Shown here: positions 20,121 through 30,419 of the stretch, in pieces
How positions within the stretch are numbered: the first letter of the stretch is position 1
How the letters are laid out: each line of letters opens with the position of its first letter
From: Candidatus Nitricoxidireducens bremensis
Lineage (GTDB): Bacteria; Pseudomonadota; Gammaproteobacteria; Burkholderiales; Rhodocyclaceae
Assembly (NCBI GenBank): GCA_030247725.1
Contig: JAOTRT010000013.1
Coordinates: 1 to 64,000 of the forward strand
DNA: 64,000 bases
Reading direction: 5' to 3'
Program-made: the position numbers and the translations under genes
The notes under the pieces: model-generated
Told to the model about the DNA's origin: nothing
Databases searched by the model: none
The model's input: the letters and a program-made list of their open reading frames with translations, nothing else

Positions 20121-20220
20121 CCAAGGACGGCGGGTGTCCGATTTCCTCCATGTCCTCCGGGCCGAAAAGGCGCCGGCCCTCCTCCTTGACTTCCGGAAAT
20201 CGGACACCCGCCATCCTCGG
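20121..20220. repeat. 100-bp element with 26-bp imperfect terminal inverted repeats
   Basis: Arms at 20121-20146 and 20195-20220 are reverse complements with 2 mismatches, and the inner 18 bp (GGCGGGTGTCCGATTTCC) match perfectly. The 48-bp interior contains a smaller GGGCC/GGCCC stem. It could be a miniature inverted-repeat element, a REP-like sequence, or a structured RNA. No target-site duplication is visible. Confidence 0.75.
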
Positions 20221-20268
20221 CTGGATACGGCGGTGGTTTGGAACGGCCAAATACCCACCGCGGTATCT

Positions 20269-20376
20269 GCTCGGGCTGGTGGGGTGCCCTGCTCCGCGTA
20301 AGTAAAGAAGGAGGAGCCGGCCGCAGGCCGGCGACGGGGGACATGGAGCGGGGGAGGGCACCCCGCCGGCCCGAGC
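20269..20376. repeat. 108-bp element with 22-bp imperfect terminal inverted repeats
   Basis: Arms at 20269-20290 and 20355-20376 are reverse complements with 2 mismatches (GCTCGGGC outermost, GGGGTGCCCT innermost). A perfect 7-bp hairpin sits inside at 20316-20332. The size and build are similar to the element 48 bp to its left, but the arm sequences differ. Confidence 0.7.
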
Positions 20377-20441
20377 GCGCACCACAGCCGATTCGAGAAA
20401 AAGTTGCTCCATGGCGCCGTCTACCCTCTTTGACGCAAGAA

Positions 20442-20464
20442 CTGCTGCGCTCCGAACGCAGCAG
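20442..20464. other. Perfect 8-bp hairpin in the kinase-operon upstream region
   Basis: CTGCTGCG at 20442-20449 pairs with CGCAGCAG at 20457-20464 across a 7-nt loop. There is no T-run. It lies about 210 bp before the first kinase gene and may belong to a leader transcript or be another part of the repeat cluster. Confidence 0.45.
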
Positions 20465-20672
20465 AAAGAGCCGGGTAGCGCATCCCATCCAGTCACCGGA
20501 CTGCCGAGTTCTCGCGAAAAACATTCGGCATATCGCCATGGCATGGAAAGCCGCCCGGCAGCCGGGACGACCGGGGAAGTGGTGCTAATATCGAAACCGG
20601 CCGCAACGGCGGCCAATATAGATGCTCCCGAGAGAACGGAGGTCGAGGTGGATATGCACCGAGGAGTGCCTC

Positions 20673-23600
20673 ATGCGTGAGTCCGACGAGGGGTCCGGCC
20701 TGCAGGGCCCCGGCGTCGTGCCCCTGGACCGGGGGCGGTTGGGCATCCTGTCGATTGCCCTGGTCTATGCGGCCTTCGCCGCCCTCTGGATACTCCTGTC
20801 CGACCGCATCGTCGCCTTGCTGTTCAGCGACCCGGCCCAGATCGTCTTCGCCGGCACCCTCAAGGGCGGCCTGTTCGTCGTCGCCACCTCCGTGCTGCTC
20901 TATCTGCTCATGAAGCGCCGCCTCGGGCTGGGCGCCGCGGCCGGCGGCACGGACGGTACGGCTTTCGACTTTCTGACGACGCCGGTGCTGCTGGTGGGCC
21001 TGACCATCGTCGTCCTCACCGGCCTGGGCATCGCCAACAACGTCTCCCAGCAGCGGGACAAGGAAGTCGCCCGCCTGTTGCTGATTTCCCGCCTCAAGGC
21101 CGAACAGATCGGCGTGTGGCTGGACGAGCGCCGCGGCGATGCCAATTTCCTCCGCACCAGCCGCTTCCTGGCCGACCAATACACGGCATGGCGCCTGCGC
21201 AAGGACAGGGCGGCCCTGGGCACGCTGGCGCAGCGCATGGCGGAGTTCGGCCGCAACTACGGTTACCAGGCGGCCATCGTCCTGGACGAGCACGGCATGG
21301 TCGTCACGGGCACGGCGGCCGCGGCGGAAGCCTATCCGCCGCGGGCCCTCAAGGGATTGAGCGCTGAACGCCAGACCCTGGTGGGCCCTTATCGCGACGC
21401 CGAGGACAGGCTGGTCCTGGATTTCGTCACCACCCTCGGCGCCTCCGGCGCCTTCGTCGTCCTGCGGGTCGATCTCGCCGCCGTCTATCCGCGGCTGCTG
21501 GCCTGGCCGGTGCCGAGCGCCAGCGCTGAGACCCTGCTGTTCCGGCGCGACGGCGACCAGGTGCTCTATCTGAGCAACCTGCAGCGTCAGCCGGAGGCGG
21601 CGGCCCGGTTGCGCGTGCCCGTCGCCTCCGAAAAGGTACTGGCCGCCCGCGTGCTGCGCGGCGATGTCAAGCTCGACGGCTTCGTCGAGGGCGAGGACTA
21701 CGTGGGGGCGCCCGTCCTCGGCGTCGTCCATGGGGTGAAAGGCACCGACTGGTTCCTGCTGGCGAAGGTGGATCGCAGCGAGGTCTATGGCGAGGTGAGC
21801 CGCAACGCGGTCTGGATCGGCTTCGCCGGGATGCTGGCCCTGTTCGTCGCCGCCATCGGCGCCTTCGTCTTCCGCCAGCGCCAGCAGCTGATGCTGGCGG
21901 GGCTGGAAAGTCGCGGCCAGGCGGAAAGACTGCGTGCCCTGCAACTGCTGGACTCCATCGTCACGAGTTCCTCCGACGCGATCTTCGCCAAGGATATGGA
22001 GGGCCGCTATCTGCTCTTCAATCCCGAGGCGGGCCGCATCGTCGGCCGGCCGCCGGCCGAGGTGGTGGGGCTCACCGACGCGGACATCCTGGACCCGGCG
22101 GACGCCGCGCGGGTGGCGGCGCGGGACCGCCAGGTGGTGGCCGAGCAGCGCATCCTCAGCTACCAGGAAACCCTGAGGACGGCCGCCGGCGAGCAGGAGG
22201 TCCTCGTCACGCGCGGGCCGCTGCGGGATGCCGCGGGCGCCATCGTCGGCGTCTTCGGCATCTACCGCGACATCACCGAGCGGGAACGGGCGGCCCGTGC
22301 CCTGCGGGAGAGCGAGGAACGCTATCGCTTCGTGCTGGACAACGCCGCCGACGCGGTGCTGGTCTGCGACCCGGACGGCCGCTTCCTCTATGCCAACCAG
22401 CCGGCGGTGGACCTGCTCGGCTGGAGTGTGGACGGCCTGCTGGCGGCCGAACTCGGCGAAATCCTGCCGGCCGAGGACAGGGACGTCTCCTGGGCGCTCT
22501 TCCGCCAGTTGGTGGACTCGGGCCACCTGCTGGCGGAACTGCGCCTGCGCCGGCGCGACGGCAGGGTCCTGGCGGTGGAACTGCATGCCGTGCGCCTGCC
22601 GGACGGCAACCTCTACGGCGCCTACCGGGACGTGGGCGAGCGCCGCAGGGCCGAAACCGCCCTGCGCGAGAAGGATGTCCTGCTGCGGGACATGAGTGCC
22701 ATCGCCCAGATCGGCGGCTGGAGCATCGATCCGGCCACCGGCGCCGGCGACTGGACCGAGGAAGTGGCGCGCATCCTGGAGGTGGACCCGGCGGCGCCGG
22801 CCAGCCTGGCCGTTGGTTTCAGCTTCTTTCACGACGACCAGAGGGAAAGGCTGGAGGCCGCGGTGCGCGCGGCCGTGGACCAGGGCCGGCCCTACGACCT
22901 GGAACTGGAGATGGTGGGGGCTGCCGGCACGCGCAAATGGGTGCGCACCATCGGCCGTCCCGTCATCTGGGAAGGCCGCGTCGTCATGCTGCGCGGCACG
23001 CTGCAGGACATCACCGAGAAGAAGCGCCTCGGTGCCGAGCTGGAACGGCACCGCCACCATCTCGAAGACCTGGTGGCGAGCCGCACCGCCGAGCTGACGG
23101 AAGCGCGCCGGCATGCCGAGGTGGCGAGCCGCGCCAAGAGCGCCTTCCTCGCCAACATGAGCCACGAGATCCGCACGCCGATGAACGCCATCATCGGCCT
23201 CACCCACCTGCTGCGGCGCGGCGCGCCGACGCCGGAGCAGACGGAGAAGCTCGACAAGATCGACGCCTCCGCCCGCCATCTGCTGTCCATCATCAGCGAC
23301 ATCCTTGACCTGTCCAAGATCGAGGCGGGACGCATGGAACTGGAGGATGCCGACTTCGCCCTGGAATCCATCCTCGACCAGGTGCGTTCCCTCATCGGCG
23401 CCCAGGCGGCGGCGAAGGGGCTGGAGGTGGCCATCGACGCCGACGCCTTGCCCGCCCGCCTGCGCGGCGATGCGACGCGCCTGCGCCAGGCCCTGCTCAA
23501 CTATGCCGCCAACGCCGTCAAGTTCACCGAGCGCGGCAGCGTCGTCCTGCGGGCGAAGCTGTTGGCCCAGGGCGAGGGCCGGGCCCTGGTGCGCTTCGAG

Positions 23601-24746
23601 GTGGCCGACACCGGCATCGGCGTCGCCCCCGAGCGGCTCGACAGGCTGTTCGATGCCTTCGAGCAGGCCGACGCCTCGACGACACGCAAATACGGCGGCA
23701 CCGGCCTCGGCCTGGCGATCACGCGCAGTCTGGCTGGTCTCATGGGCGGCCAGGCCGGCGCCGAGAGCACGCCGGGCCGGGGCAGCACCTTCTGGTTCAC
23801 GGCCCAGCTGAGCCTGGGCGGCGGCGCGCCGTCGGCCGTCGCTGCCGCGGCGGCCGGGGACGCCGAGGCCCGCTTGCGGGCCTGCGCCGCCGGCCGGCAA
23901 CTGCTGCTGGCCGAGGACAATCCCATCAACCGTGAAGTCGCCCTCGACCTCCTGCACGGGGCCGGGCTCGCCGTCGATACGGCGGCGGACGGCGGCGAAG
24001 CCGTGGCCATGGCCGGCCGCCGCCGCTACGACCTGATCCTCATGGACGTGCAGATGCCGGTCCTCGACGGCCTTGGCGCCACCCGGGCGATCCGCGGCCT
24101 GGCCGGTTACGGCGGCGTGCCCATCCTGGCCATGACCGCCAACGTCTTCGAGGAGGACAAGCGCGCCTGCAGCGAAGCCGGGATGAACGATTTCGTCCCC
24201 AAGCCGGTCGATCCGGAAGTGCTCTACGCAGTGCTGCTGAAGTGGCTGCCGGCGGGCGGAGCGGAGGGCCTCCCCCGAACGCCGGCGCCGGCGGACGCCG
24301 GCGTCGCCGAGCTGCGTCGCCGGCTGGAAGCCATCGACGGACTGGATGCGGAGCGGGGCATGGCCGTGGTGCTGAATCGCCCCGAGCGCTACCTCCACCT
24401 GCTGGAACTGTTCATCGCCAGCCACGGCGGCGACGTAGAGGGGCTGCGCGCCATGGCTGCCGCCGGCGACCTGGCCGGGATCGGTCGCCTTGCCCATACC
24501 CTCAAGGGGGCGGCCGGTAATCTGGGGGCCGATCGCGTCATGGCGGCGGCCGAGGCGGTGGCGGCGGGATTGCGCGCCGGGGAAGCCAGGCCTACCATCG
24601 AGGCGCGCATCGAGCACCTGACGGCCGGGTTGTCGGCGCTGATCGATGGCTTCCGGCGCGTGCTGGCGCAAGGGCATACAACCACGGACGGGATCGGCGC
24701 AGCCGGGCCGTCCGCAACTGCAGAGAAGGCAGGGCAGGGGACATGA
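20673..24746 (+). CDS. Hybrid sensor histidine kinase with receiver and Hpt domains (3 PAS)
   Basis: A 1,357-residue membrane kinase and first gene of a five-gene coupled operon. Two helices (about 23-43, 62-80) form a conserved ALWILLSD hairpin. A third helix (102-122), a periplasmic sensor domain (about 125-375) and a fourth helix (about 378-400) follow. Three PAS domains lie at about 425-535, 545-660 and 670-790. The HisKA acceptor is His831 ([13 protein letters not shown]), followed by an ATPase domain ([12 protein letters not shown]), a receiver with Asp1125 ([13 protein letters not shown]) and an Hpt with His1275 ([11 protein letters not shown]). A complete His-Asp-His relay is thus in one chain. 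I chose the ATG at 20673 because GAGGAG precedes it; an in-frame ATG at 20622 lacks a ribosome site. Its stop overlaps the next start (ATGA). Confidence 0.93.
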   Translation: MRESDEGSGLQGPGVVPLDRGRLGILSIALVYAAFAALWILLSDRIVALLFSDPAQIVFAGTLKGGLFVVATSVLLYLLMKRRLGLGAAAGGTDGTAFDFLTTPVLLVGLTIVVLTGLGIANNVSQQRDKEVARLLLISRLKAEQIGVWLDERRGDANFLRTSRFLADQYTAWRLRKDRAALGTLAQRMAEFGRNYGYQAAIVLDEHGMVVTGTAAAAEAYPPRALKGLSAERQTLVGPYRDAEDRLVLDFVTTLGASGAFVVLRVDLAAVYPRLLAWPVPSASAETLLFRRDGDQVLYLSNLQRQPEAAARLRVPVASEKVLAARVLRGDVKLDGFVEGEDYVGAPVLGVVHGVKGTDWFLLAKVDRSEVYGEVSRNAVWIGFAGMLALFVAAIGAFVFRQRQQLMLAGLESRGQAERLRALQLLDSIVTSSSDAIFAKDMEGRYLLFNPEAGRIVGRPPAEVVGLTDADILDPADAARVAARDRQVVAEQRILSYQETLRTAAGEQEVLVTRGPLRDAAGAIVGVFGIYRDITERERAARALRESEERYRFVLDNAADAVLVCDPDGRFLYANQPAVDLLGWSVDGLLAAELGEILPAEDRDVSWALFRQLVDSGHLLAELRLRRRDGRVLAVELHAVRLPDGNLYGAYRDVGERRRAETALREKDVLLRDMSAIAQIGGWSIDPATGAGDWTEEVARILEVDPAAPASLAVGFSFFHDDQRERLEAAVRAAVDQGRPYDLELEMVGAAGTRKWVRTIGRPVIWEGRVVMLRGTLQDITEKKRLGAELERHRHHLEDLVASRTAELTEARRHAEVASRAKSAFLANMSHEIRTPMNAIIGLTHLLRRGAPTPEQTEKLDKIDASARHLLSIISDILDLSKIEAGRMELEDADFALESILDQVRSLIGAQAAAKGLEVAIDADALPARLRGDATRLRQALLNYAANAVKFTERGSVVLRAKLLAQGEGRALVRFEVADTGIGVAPERLDRLFDAFEQADASTTRKYGGTGLGLAITRSLAGLMGGQAGAESTPGRGSTFWFTAQLSLGGGAPSAVAAAAAGDAEARLRACAAGRQLLLAEDNPINREVALDLLHGAGLAVDTAADGGEAVAMAGRRRYDLILMDVQMPVLDGLGATRAIRGLAGYGGVPILAMTANVFEEDKRACSEAGMNDFVPKPVDPEVLYAVLLKWLPAGGAEGLPRTPAPADAGVAELRRRLEAIDGLDAERGMAVVLNRPERYLHLLELFIASHGGDVEGLRAMAAAGDLAGIGRLAHTLKGAAGNLGADRVMAAAEAVAAGLRAGEARPTIEARIEHLTAGLSALIDGFRRVLAQGHTTTDGIGAAGPSATAEKAGQGT

Positions 24747-27394
24747 GTTCGACCGACGACATCGCGCCGGACGGGACCGGATCGCCGGCGACGCCGGGCG
24801 TCCTGGTGGTGGACGACATGCCGGAGAACCTGGCGGTCCTCGGCGAGGTCCTCGGCGGCGCCGGCTATGGCGTCCGCGTCGCCAAGTCGGGCGCCGCCGC
24901 CCTGCGCCTGGCCGCCCAGGAGCCGGCGCCGGAGCTCGTGCTGCTCGACATCATGATGCCGGAGATGGACGGCTACGAGGTTCTCGCGCACCTGCGCGCC
25001 AGTCCGGCGACGGCGGAAATACCCGTGGTCTTCCTGACTGCCCTGGACGATGCGGAGGCGGTGGCGAAGGGCCTGCGGGCCGGGGCCGCCGACTACATCG
25101 CCAAGCCGGTCCAGCCGGAAGTGGTGCTGGCGCGGGTGCGTACCCAGATCGAGGCGGCCCGCGCGCGCCGCTGGCTGCGCGACCAGAACGCCCTGCTGGA
25201 AGCGGAAGTGGCGCGCCGTCTGGAGGAAATCCGCAAGGTGCGGAGCCGGGCGGAACAGGAGGAGGCCGAGCACAATCGCCAGCGCGAACTGATCCTGACC
25301 TCGGCGGCAGAGGGCATTTTCGGCGTGGACCGGGATGGCGTCATCAACTTCGTCAATCCGGCCGCGGCCCAGATGCTCGGCTTCCGCCGGGAGGAGCTGA
25401 CCGGCCGGCCCGCCCACGACATCCTCATGCCGCCGCGGGCTGCGGGCGAAGTCCATGTCTGCGGCGACTGTCCGGTGCATGTGTCCTGCGCCGGCGGCGT
25501 GGATGTCCCGCGCCAGGAGCGCACGGTCTGGCGCAAGGACGGCAGTTCCCTGGTCCTGGAGTTCTCCTCCACGCCGATTCTCCTGGACGGCCGGCCGGCG
25601 GGGGCCGTCGTCACCCTGCTCGACATCAGCGAGCGCAAGCGCTACCTGGAGCAACTGGAACGCAAGTCCAACTTCGACGACCTGACGGGCCTGCCGAACC
25701 GCAACCTGCTGCAGGACCGCCTCAGCCACCTGCTCGACCACCGCCGCGGCGAAGGGGAGGAAGTGGCGGTGCTGATGCTGAACCTGGACCGCTTCAAGAG
25801 CCTCAACGACACCCTCGGCCACGGCGCCGGCGACCAGGTGTTGCAGGAGATGGCCCGTCGCCTGGGCGCCCGCGTGCGCCGCATGGACACCCTGGCGCGG
25901 CTGGGGGGCGACGAATTCGTCATCGTCGCCGAGGCGGGGGAGGCCGCGGTCGCCGCGATGGTGAAGCCCCTGCTGGCGACCCTGGAGGAACCCTTCCTGG
26001 CGGCCGGCCGGGAGTTCTTCCTCACCGGCAGCATCGGCATCGCCATCCACCCGCGGGACGGCGCCGACGGCGAAATCCTGCTGCAGAACGCCGCTGCCGC
26101 CATGTACCGTGCCAAGGCGGCCGGCGGCGACCGCTTCCAGTTTTACGCCTTCGAGATGAACGCCCGCTCCCTGGAACGGCTGGACATGGAGAACGGCCTG
26201 CGCCGCGCCATCGATCGCGACGAACTGGTGCTCCATTACCAGCCGCAGGTGAACCTGCGCACCGGCGAGATCATCGGCGCCGAGGCCCTGGTGCGCTGGC
26301 AGCACCCGGAAAAGGGACTCGTCATGCCGGGCGAGTTCATCCCCCTGGCCGAGGAGTCCGGACTCATCGTTCCCCTCGGCGAATGGGTGATGCGCCGCGC
26401 CTGCGCCCAGAACAAGGCCTGGCAGGACGAGGGCCTGGCGCCGGTGACGGTGGCGGTCAATCTCTCGGCGCGCCAGTTCGCCGCCCAGGACGTGGTGCAG
26501 ATGGCCGGCGCCATCCTCGCCGAGACCGGGCTGGCGCCGAACTACCTGGAACTGGAGCTCACCGAGAGCGCCGTCATGGCCGACGCCGACGCCTTCATCC
26601 ACGCCACCGAGCGGCTCAAGGGACTTTCCATCACCCTTTCCATCGACGATTTCGGCACCGGCTTCTCCTCCCTGTCCCACCTGCGGCGTTTCGCCATCGA
26701 CCGCCTGAAGATCGACCAGTCCTTCGTGCGGGACGTGGCAACCGACCCCAACAGCGCCGCCATCGCCCTGGCGGTCATCTCCCTGGCCCACAACCTCAAG
26801 CTGTCGGCCATCGCCGAGGGCGTCGAGAGCGAGGCCCAGCTCAACTTCCTGCGCTCCCGCGGCTGCGACGAGATGCAGGGCTTCCACTTCAGCCGTCCCG
26901 TGCCGGCGGCGGATTTCGGCCGCATGCTGCGGGAGCGCCGCAAGCTGACCCTCGCGGCCGACGCCCCCGCGCCGGGCCGTACCCTCCTGATCGTGGACGA
27001 CGAGCCGGGCATCCTGTCCTCCCTGCGGCGCCTGTTCCGCCGCGAGGGCTACACGCTACTGACGGCGGAAAGCGGCCTGGCCGGCCTGGAAGTGCTGGCC
27101 GGCACCGAGGCGGGGGTGGTCATATCGGATGCCCGCATGCCCGGCATGAGCGGCGGCGAATTCCTCGGCAAGGTACGCGAACTCCATCCGGACACCGTGC
27201 GCATGATGCTGTCCGGCTACACGGACCTCAAGGCCGTCACCAGCGCCGTCAATCGCGGCGAACTCTTCTGCTTCCTCACCAAGCCCTGGGACGACGCGGA
27301 ACTGCTGGAGACGGTGCGCGACGCCTTCCGCCACTACGAACAGCGGCACCAGCTGCGCCTGGCCGGCCGCCTGGACGCGGGAGGCAGATCATGA
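24743..27394 (+). CDS. REC-PAS-GGDEF-EAL-REC c-di-GMP turnover protein
   Basis: An 883-residue cytoplasmic protein that can both make and degrade c-di-GMP in principle. An N-terminal receiver (10-125) has Asp69 in [17 protein letters not shown] domain (about 175-295) follows. The cyclase domain has an intact GGDEF at 388-392, preceded by an RRMD inhibitory site five residues away. The phosphodiesterase domain has the EAL motif from Glu514 plus [22 protein letters not shown] and AEGVES, so it looks active. A second receiver at the C-terminus has Asp796 in [12 protein letters not shown] and resembles RpfG-type receivers. Receivers at both ends are unusual and could take phosphate from different kinases of this operon. 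Both its start and its stop overlap neighbouring genes by ATGA. Confidence 0.95.
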   Translation: MSSTDDIAPDGTGSPATPGVLVVDDMPENLAVLGEVLGGAGYGVRVAKSGAAALRLAAQEPAPELVLLDIMMPEMDGYEVLAHLRASPATAEIPVVFLTALDDAEAVAKGLRAGAADYIAKPVQPEVVLARVRTQIEAARARRWLRDQNALLEAEVARRLEEIRKVRSRAEQEEAEHNRQRELILTSAAEGIFGVDRDGVINFVNPAAAQMLGFRREELTGRPAHDILMPPRAAGEVHVCGDCPVHVSCAGGVDVPRQERTVWRKDGSSLVLEFSSTPILLDGRPAGAVVTLLDISERKRYLEQLERKSNFDDLTGLPNRNLLQDRLSHLLDHRRGEGEEVAVLMLNLDRFKSLNDTLGHGAGDQVLQEMARRLGARVRRMDTLARLGGDEFVIVAEAGEAAVAAMVKPLLATLEEPFLAAGREFFLTGSIGIAIHPRDGADGEILLQNAAAAMYRAKAAGGDRFQFYAFEMNARSLERLDMENGLRRAIDRDELVLHYQPQVNLRTGEIIGAEALVRWQHPEKGLVMPGEFIPLAEESGLIVPLGEWVMRRACAQNKAWQDEGLAPVTVAVNLSARQFAAQDVVQMAGAILAETGLAPNYLELELTESAVMADADAFIHATERLKGLSITLSIDDFGTGFSSLSHLRRFAIDRLKIDQSFVRDVATDPNSAAIALAVISLAHNLKLSAIAEGVESEAQLNFLRSRGCDEMQGFHFSRPVPAADFGRMLRERRKLTLAADAPAPGRTLLIVDDEPGILSSLRRLFRREGYTLLTAESGLAGLEVLAGTEAGVVISDARMPGMSGGEFLGKVRELHPDTVRMMLSGYTDLKAVTSAVNRGELFCFLTKPWDDAELLETVRDAFRHYEQRHQLRLAGRLDAGGRS

Positions 27395-28656
27395 TGCTCG
27401 GACGCGGCACCCTGGGGACGGCGGCGGAGCGCTTCGAAGTCATCTTCGACGCCATCGGCGAAGCCATCTTCCTGCACGACGACAGCGGACGCATCGTCGA
27501 GATCAACGACGCCGCGGCGCGCATGTACGGCCTGGCGGAGGACGAGCTGGACAGGGTCGACATCGGCCAGTTGAGCGCAGGGGTGCCGCCCTACACCCAG
27601 GCCGACGCCATCGCCCTGGTGGCGGCGGCGCGGGCCGGACACCCCCAGGATTTCGAGTGGCATGCGCGGCGCCGCAACGGCGAACTCTTCTGGGTGCGCG
27701 TGCGCCTCAGCGCCATGAGCATAGGCGGGCGCACCTACCTGCTGGCGGTGGTGGACGACATCGGCGAGCGCAAGCGCTTCCAGGAGGCGGTGGACGCCAA
27801 CATGAGGGACCTGGTGGCCCTCAACACCAAGCTGGAGAACGCCCACGTCCAGCTGCTGCAGTCCGAGAAGATGGCTTCCATCGGCCAGCTGGCGGCCGGC
27901 GTCGCCCACGAGATCAACAATCCGGTCGGCTACGTCTATTCCAACCTGGGTTCCCTGGAAAACTACCTGCGGGACTTCCTCGCCATGCTCGACGCCTACG
28001 AGAAGGCCGAACCGGCCATGGACGCCGAGGCCCGCGCGGCGGTGCAGGCGCTGCGGCGGGAGCTGGACATCGACTACCTGCGCCAGGACGTGGCGACCCT
28101 GCTCTCGGAAACCCGCGAGGGCGTGAACCGGGTGCGCAAGATCGTCCAGGACCTGAAGGATTTCTCCCATGCCGGCTCGGGCGAGGAATGGCGCTGGGCC
28201 GACCTCCACGCCGGCCTGGAAAGCACCCTCAACATCGTCGCCAACGAGCTCAAGTACAAGACCACGGTCGTGCGCGAGTACGGCGAACTGCCGCAGATCT
28301 ACTGCCTGCCCTCCCAGATCAACCAGGTCTTCATGAACCTGCTGGTGAACGCCGCCCACGCCATCGAAACCCGGGGCGTCGTCACCGTGCGCACGGGCAC
28401 CGCCGGCAGGGAAGTCTGGGTCGAGGTCGAGGACACCGGCTGCGGCATCCCGCCGGACCACCTGAAGCGGATCTTCGATCCCTTCTTCACCACCAAGCCC
28501 GTCGGCAAGGGCACCGGCCTCGGCCTCGCGGTCTCCTACAGCATCGTAGAGAAGCACCGGGGCCGCATCGAGGTCAGGAGCGAGGTGGGCAAGGGCACCG
28601 CCTTCCGCGTCTGGCTGCCCATCGAGGCGCCGGCGGAGACGGGGAGCGCGGCATGA
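27391..28656 (+). CDS. Soluble PAS sensor histidine kinase
   Basis: A 421-residue kinase with no membrane segment. It has a PAS domain (10-130), a short coiled coil (about 131-160), a HisKA box [11 protein letters not shown] with His173, and an ATPase domain with [22 protein letters not shown] and GTGLGLAVS (about 310-415). The HEINNP type of box is that of kinases acting on separate receivers, so a receiver on the preceding c-di-GMP protein is the obvious partner; this is inference. The start ATG overlaps the previous stop (ATGA at 27391), and the stop overlaps the next start. Confidence 0.93.
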   Translation: MMLGRGTLGTAAERFEVIFDAIGEAIFLHDDSGRIVEINDAAARMYGLAEDELDRVDIGQLSAGVPPYTQADAIALVAAARAGHPQDFEWHARRRNGELFWVRVRLSAMSIGGRTYLLAVVDDIGERKRFQEAVDANMRDLVALNTKLENAHVQLLQSEKMASIGQLAAGVAHEINNPVGYVYSNLGSLENYLRDFLAMLDAYEKAEPAMDAEARAAVQALRRELDIDYLRQDVATLLSETREGVNRVRKIVQDLKDFSHAGSGEEWRWADLHAGLESTLNIVANELKYKTTVVREYGELPQIYCLPSQINQVFMNLLVNAAHAIETRGVVTVRTGTAGREVWVEVEDTGCGIPPDHLKRIFDPFFTTKPVGKGTGLGLAVSYSIVEKHRGRIEVRSEVGKGTAFRVWLPIEAPAETGSAA

Positions 28657-30419
28657 GACCGCCGGCGGTGAACGGCCAGCCGGTCCGCTCCGTGCGGGCC
28701 CTGACCATCGTCCTCGTCTACGCCGCGTTATCCGCCCTCTGGATACTCCTTTCGGACAAGGCCGTCGCCCTCCTGTTCCCGGAGCCGGCGGAACTGTCCC
28801 GGGTCAGCACCCTGAAGGGTTGGTTCTTCGTCGCCGTCACCTCCTTCCTGCTTTACCTGCCGATCCGGCGCCTGGCGGGGGCCGAGCCGGCGACGGCAGC
28901 GCCGCCGCCGGTGCGCACGCACTCCCTGCTCCTGCCGCTGGGTCTGCTGGTCTCGGCCATTCTCGCCCTGACGGCCATGGGTATCGCCGAGAACGTCGCC
29001 CACCAGAGGGAAAAGGAAGTGACGCGCCTGCAACTGATCGCCGACCTGCAGGCCCGCCGCATCGCCGAGTGGCTGGAGGAGCGCTGGGCCGATGTCCAGT
29101 TCCTCCAAACCAGCGCCTACCTGGCGGGACGCTACGAGACCTGGCGGCGCAGCAAGGATGCCGCCACCCTCGGTATCCTGCTGGGGCGGCTGCGCGATTT
29201 CGCCCGCAACTACGGCTACAGCGACGTGCTGCTGGTGGATGAGGGCGGCCGAGTCATCGGGCGGGAGCCGGACGTGCCGGGGTTGGCGGGGGCCCAGGGC
29301 CGGGCGCCCGACGGCGACCCACTCCTGGTCGGCCCCTATCGCCATGCCGACGGTCGTGTATTCCTGGATTTCGTCACTCCGTTGGGTTCCCTGCCGGTCC
29401 GCATCGTGTTGCGCATGGAGCCCGCGAAGTCCATCTACCCGGCCACCCTGGCCTGGCCCCTGCCCAGCGACACCGGCGAAACGCTGCTGGTCCGCCGCGA
29501 GGGCGATCAGGTGCTGGCCCTCAGCGACCTGCGCCACCGTCCGGATTCGGCCCTGCGGCTGCAAGTGCCGCTGGCGGCGAAGGATCTGCTGGCCGCCAGA
29601 CTGCTGAGCCGTGCGGCGTCTCCCGGCGAGGCCATGGAGGGCGTCGACTACCGGGGCGAGCCCGTTGTCGGCGTCGGCCAGCCCATCGCCGGCACCGACT
29701 GGTTCCTCATCGCCAAGCTGGATCGTAGCGAGGTCTACGCCGAATCCATGCGCGACACCGTCTGGATCGGCCTCGCCGGCCTGCTGGCCCTCTTCGTCGC
29801 CGGCGCCGGCAGCCACGTCTATCGGCAGCGCCAACACCTGGTGGCGGCGTGGCGGGAGCGGGAGACCCAGGCGGAACGCCTGCGCGCCCTGGGCCTGCTG
29901 GACGCCATCGTCGCCGGCTCCACGGACGCCATCTTCGCCAAGGATGCGCAGGGCCGCTACCTGGTCTTCAACCACGAGGCGGAACGGGCGACCGGCAAGA
30001 CGGCCATCGAGGTGCTGGGGCGCGACGATAGCTTCCTGTTCCCGCCGGAGCATGCGGCCATGGTCATGGACAACGACCACAAGGTGATGGCGGAAGGCCG
30101 CACGACCACCTTCACGGAAACCCTGCAGACCGCCGACGGCATCGCCGTCTTTCTCGCCACCAAGGGACCCCTGCGCGACGCCGACGGCCGCATCGTCGGC
30201 GTGTTCGGCATTTCCCGCGACATCTCCGAACGGGCCCGCGCCGAGGAAGTCCTGCGCCGCAACAACGAGGAGCTGGAGCGCTTCAATGCCGCCATGGTGG
30301 GGCGCGAGCTGGCGATGGTCGAACTCAAGGCCCAGGTCAACGCCCTGGCGCGGGAGCTCGGCCGGGCGCCGCCCTACGACCTGACGGGCATGGATGACGT
30401 CACGGAGCCGCGGTCATGA
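28653..30419 (+). CDS. Membrane PAS sensor protein lacking a kinase core, paralogue of the operon's first kinase
   Basis: A 588-residue protein that follows the N-terminal half of the kinase at 20673-24746 nearly domain for domain. It has the ALWILLSD two-helix hairpin, a third helix, a periplasmic domain with matching [14 protein letters not shown] and [16 protein letters not shown] stretches, a fourth helix, and one PAS domain ([10 protein letters not shown]-like, about 410-530). It then stops after a short helix ([20 protein letters not shown]) that resembles what precedes kinase or cyclase modules elsewhere. No HisKA, ATPase, GGDEF or EAL domain is present. It may be a co-sensor forming mixed dimers, or a truncated kinase. 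ATGA overlaps lie on both sides. Confidence 0.85.
   Translation: MRPPAVNGQPVRSVRALTIVLVYAALSALWILLSDKAVALLFPEPAELSRVSTLKGWFFVAVTSFLLYLPIRRLAGAEPATAAPPPVRTHSLLLPLGLLVSAILALTAMGIAENVAHQREKEVTRLQLIADLQARRIAEWLEERWADVQFLQTSAYLAGRYETWRRSKDAATLGILLGRLRDFARNYGYSDVLLVDEGGRVIGREPDVPGLAGAQGRAPDGDPLLVGPYRHADGRVFLDFVTPLGSLPVRIVLRMEPAKSIYPATLAWPLPSDTGETLLVRREGDQVLALSDLRHRPDSALRLQVPLAAKDLLAARLLSRAASPGEAMEGVDYRGEPVVGVGQPIAGTDWFLIAKLDRSEVYAESMRDTVWIGLAGLLALFVAGAGSHVYRQRQHLVAAWRERETQAERLRALGLLDAIVAGSTDAIFAKDAQGRYLVFNHEAERATGKTAIEVLGRDDSFLFPPEHAAMVMDNDHKVMAEGRTTTFTETLQTADGIAVFLATKGPLRDADGRIVGVFGISRDISERARAEEVLRRNNEELERFNAAMVGRELAMVELKAQVNALARELGRAPPYDLTGMDDVTEPRS

Larger units (their letters stand above)
19959..20672. 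other. Gene-free 714-bp gap with nested inverted repeats
   Basis: No credible coding frame exists here. The gap holds two adjacent inverted-repeat elements (20121-20220 and 20269-20376), a GC-rich hairpin at 20316-20332 (GCCGGCC-GCA-GGCCGGC) inside the second, and a hairpin at 20442-20464. It also holds the upstream regions of tpx and of the kinase operon. A -10-like TAATAT lies at 20586-20591, without a convincing -35. Confidence 0.7.

Noticed and set aside
20121-20376. Calling the two inverted-repeat elements insertion sequences
   Set aside because: No transposase and no visible target-site duplication, so I report only repeats.
20055-20616. Several short frames across the inverted-repeat gap
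   Set aside because: They are read through hairpins on both strands, lack ribosome sites and have no protein-like composition.
20493-24677. Antisense open frame of about 1,394 codons opposite the first operon kinase
   Set aside because: It mirrors the third-codon GC bias of the real kinase; its product is low-complexity and matches no domain.
24646-27390. Upstream extension of the PAS kinase (27391) through the whole GGDEF-EAL gene
   Set aside because: The extension is arginine/proline-rich out-of-frame sequence; the true start is the ATGA overlap at 27391.
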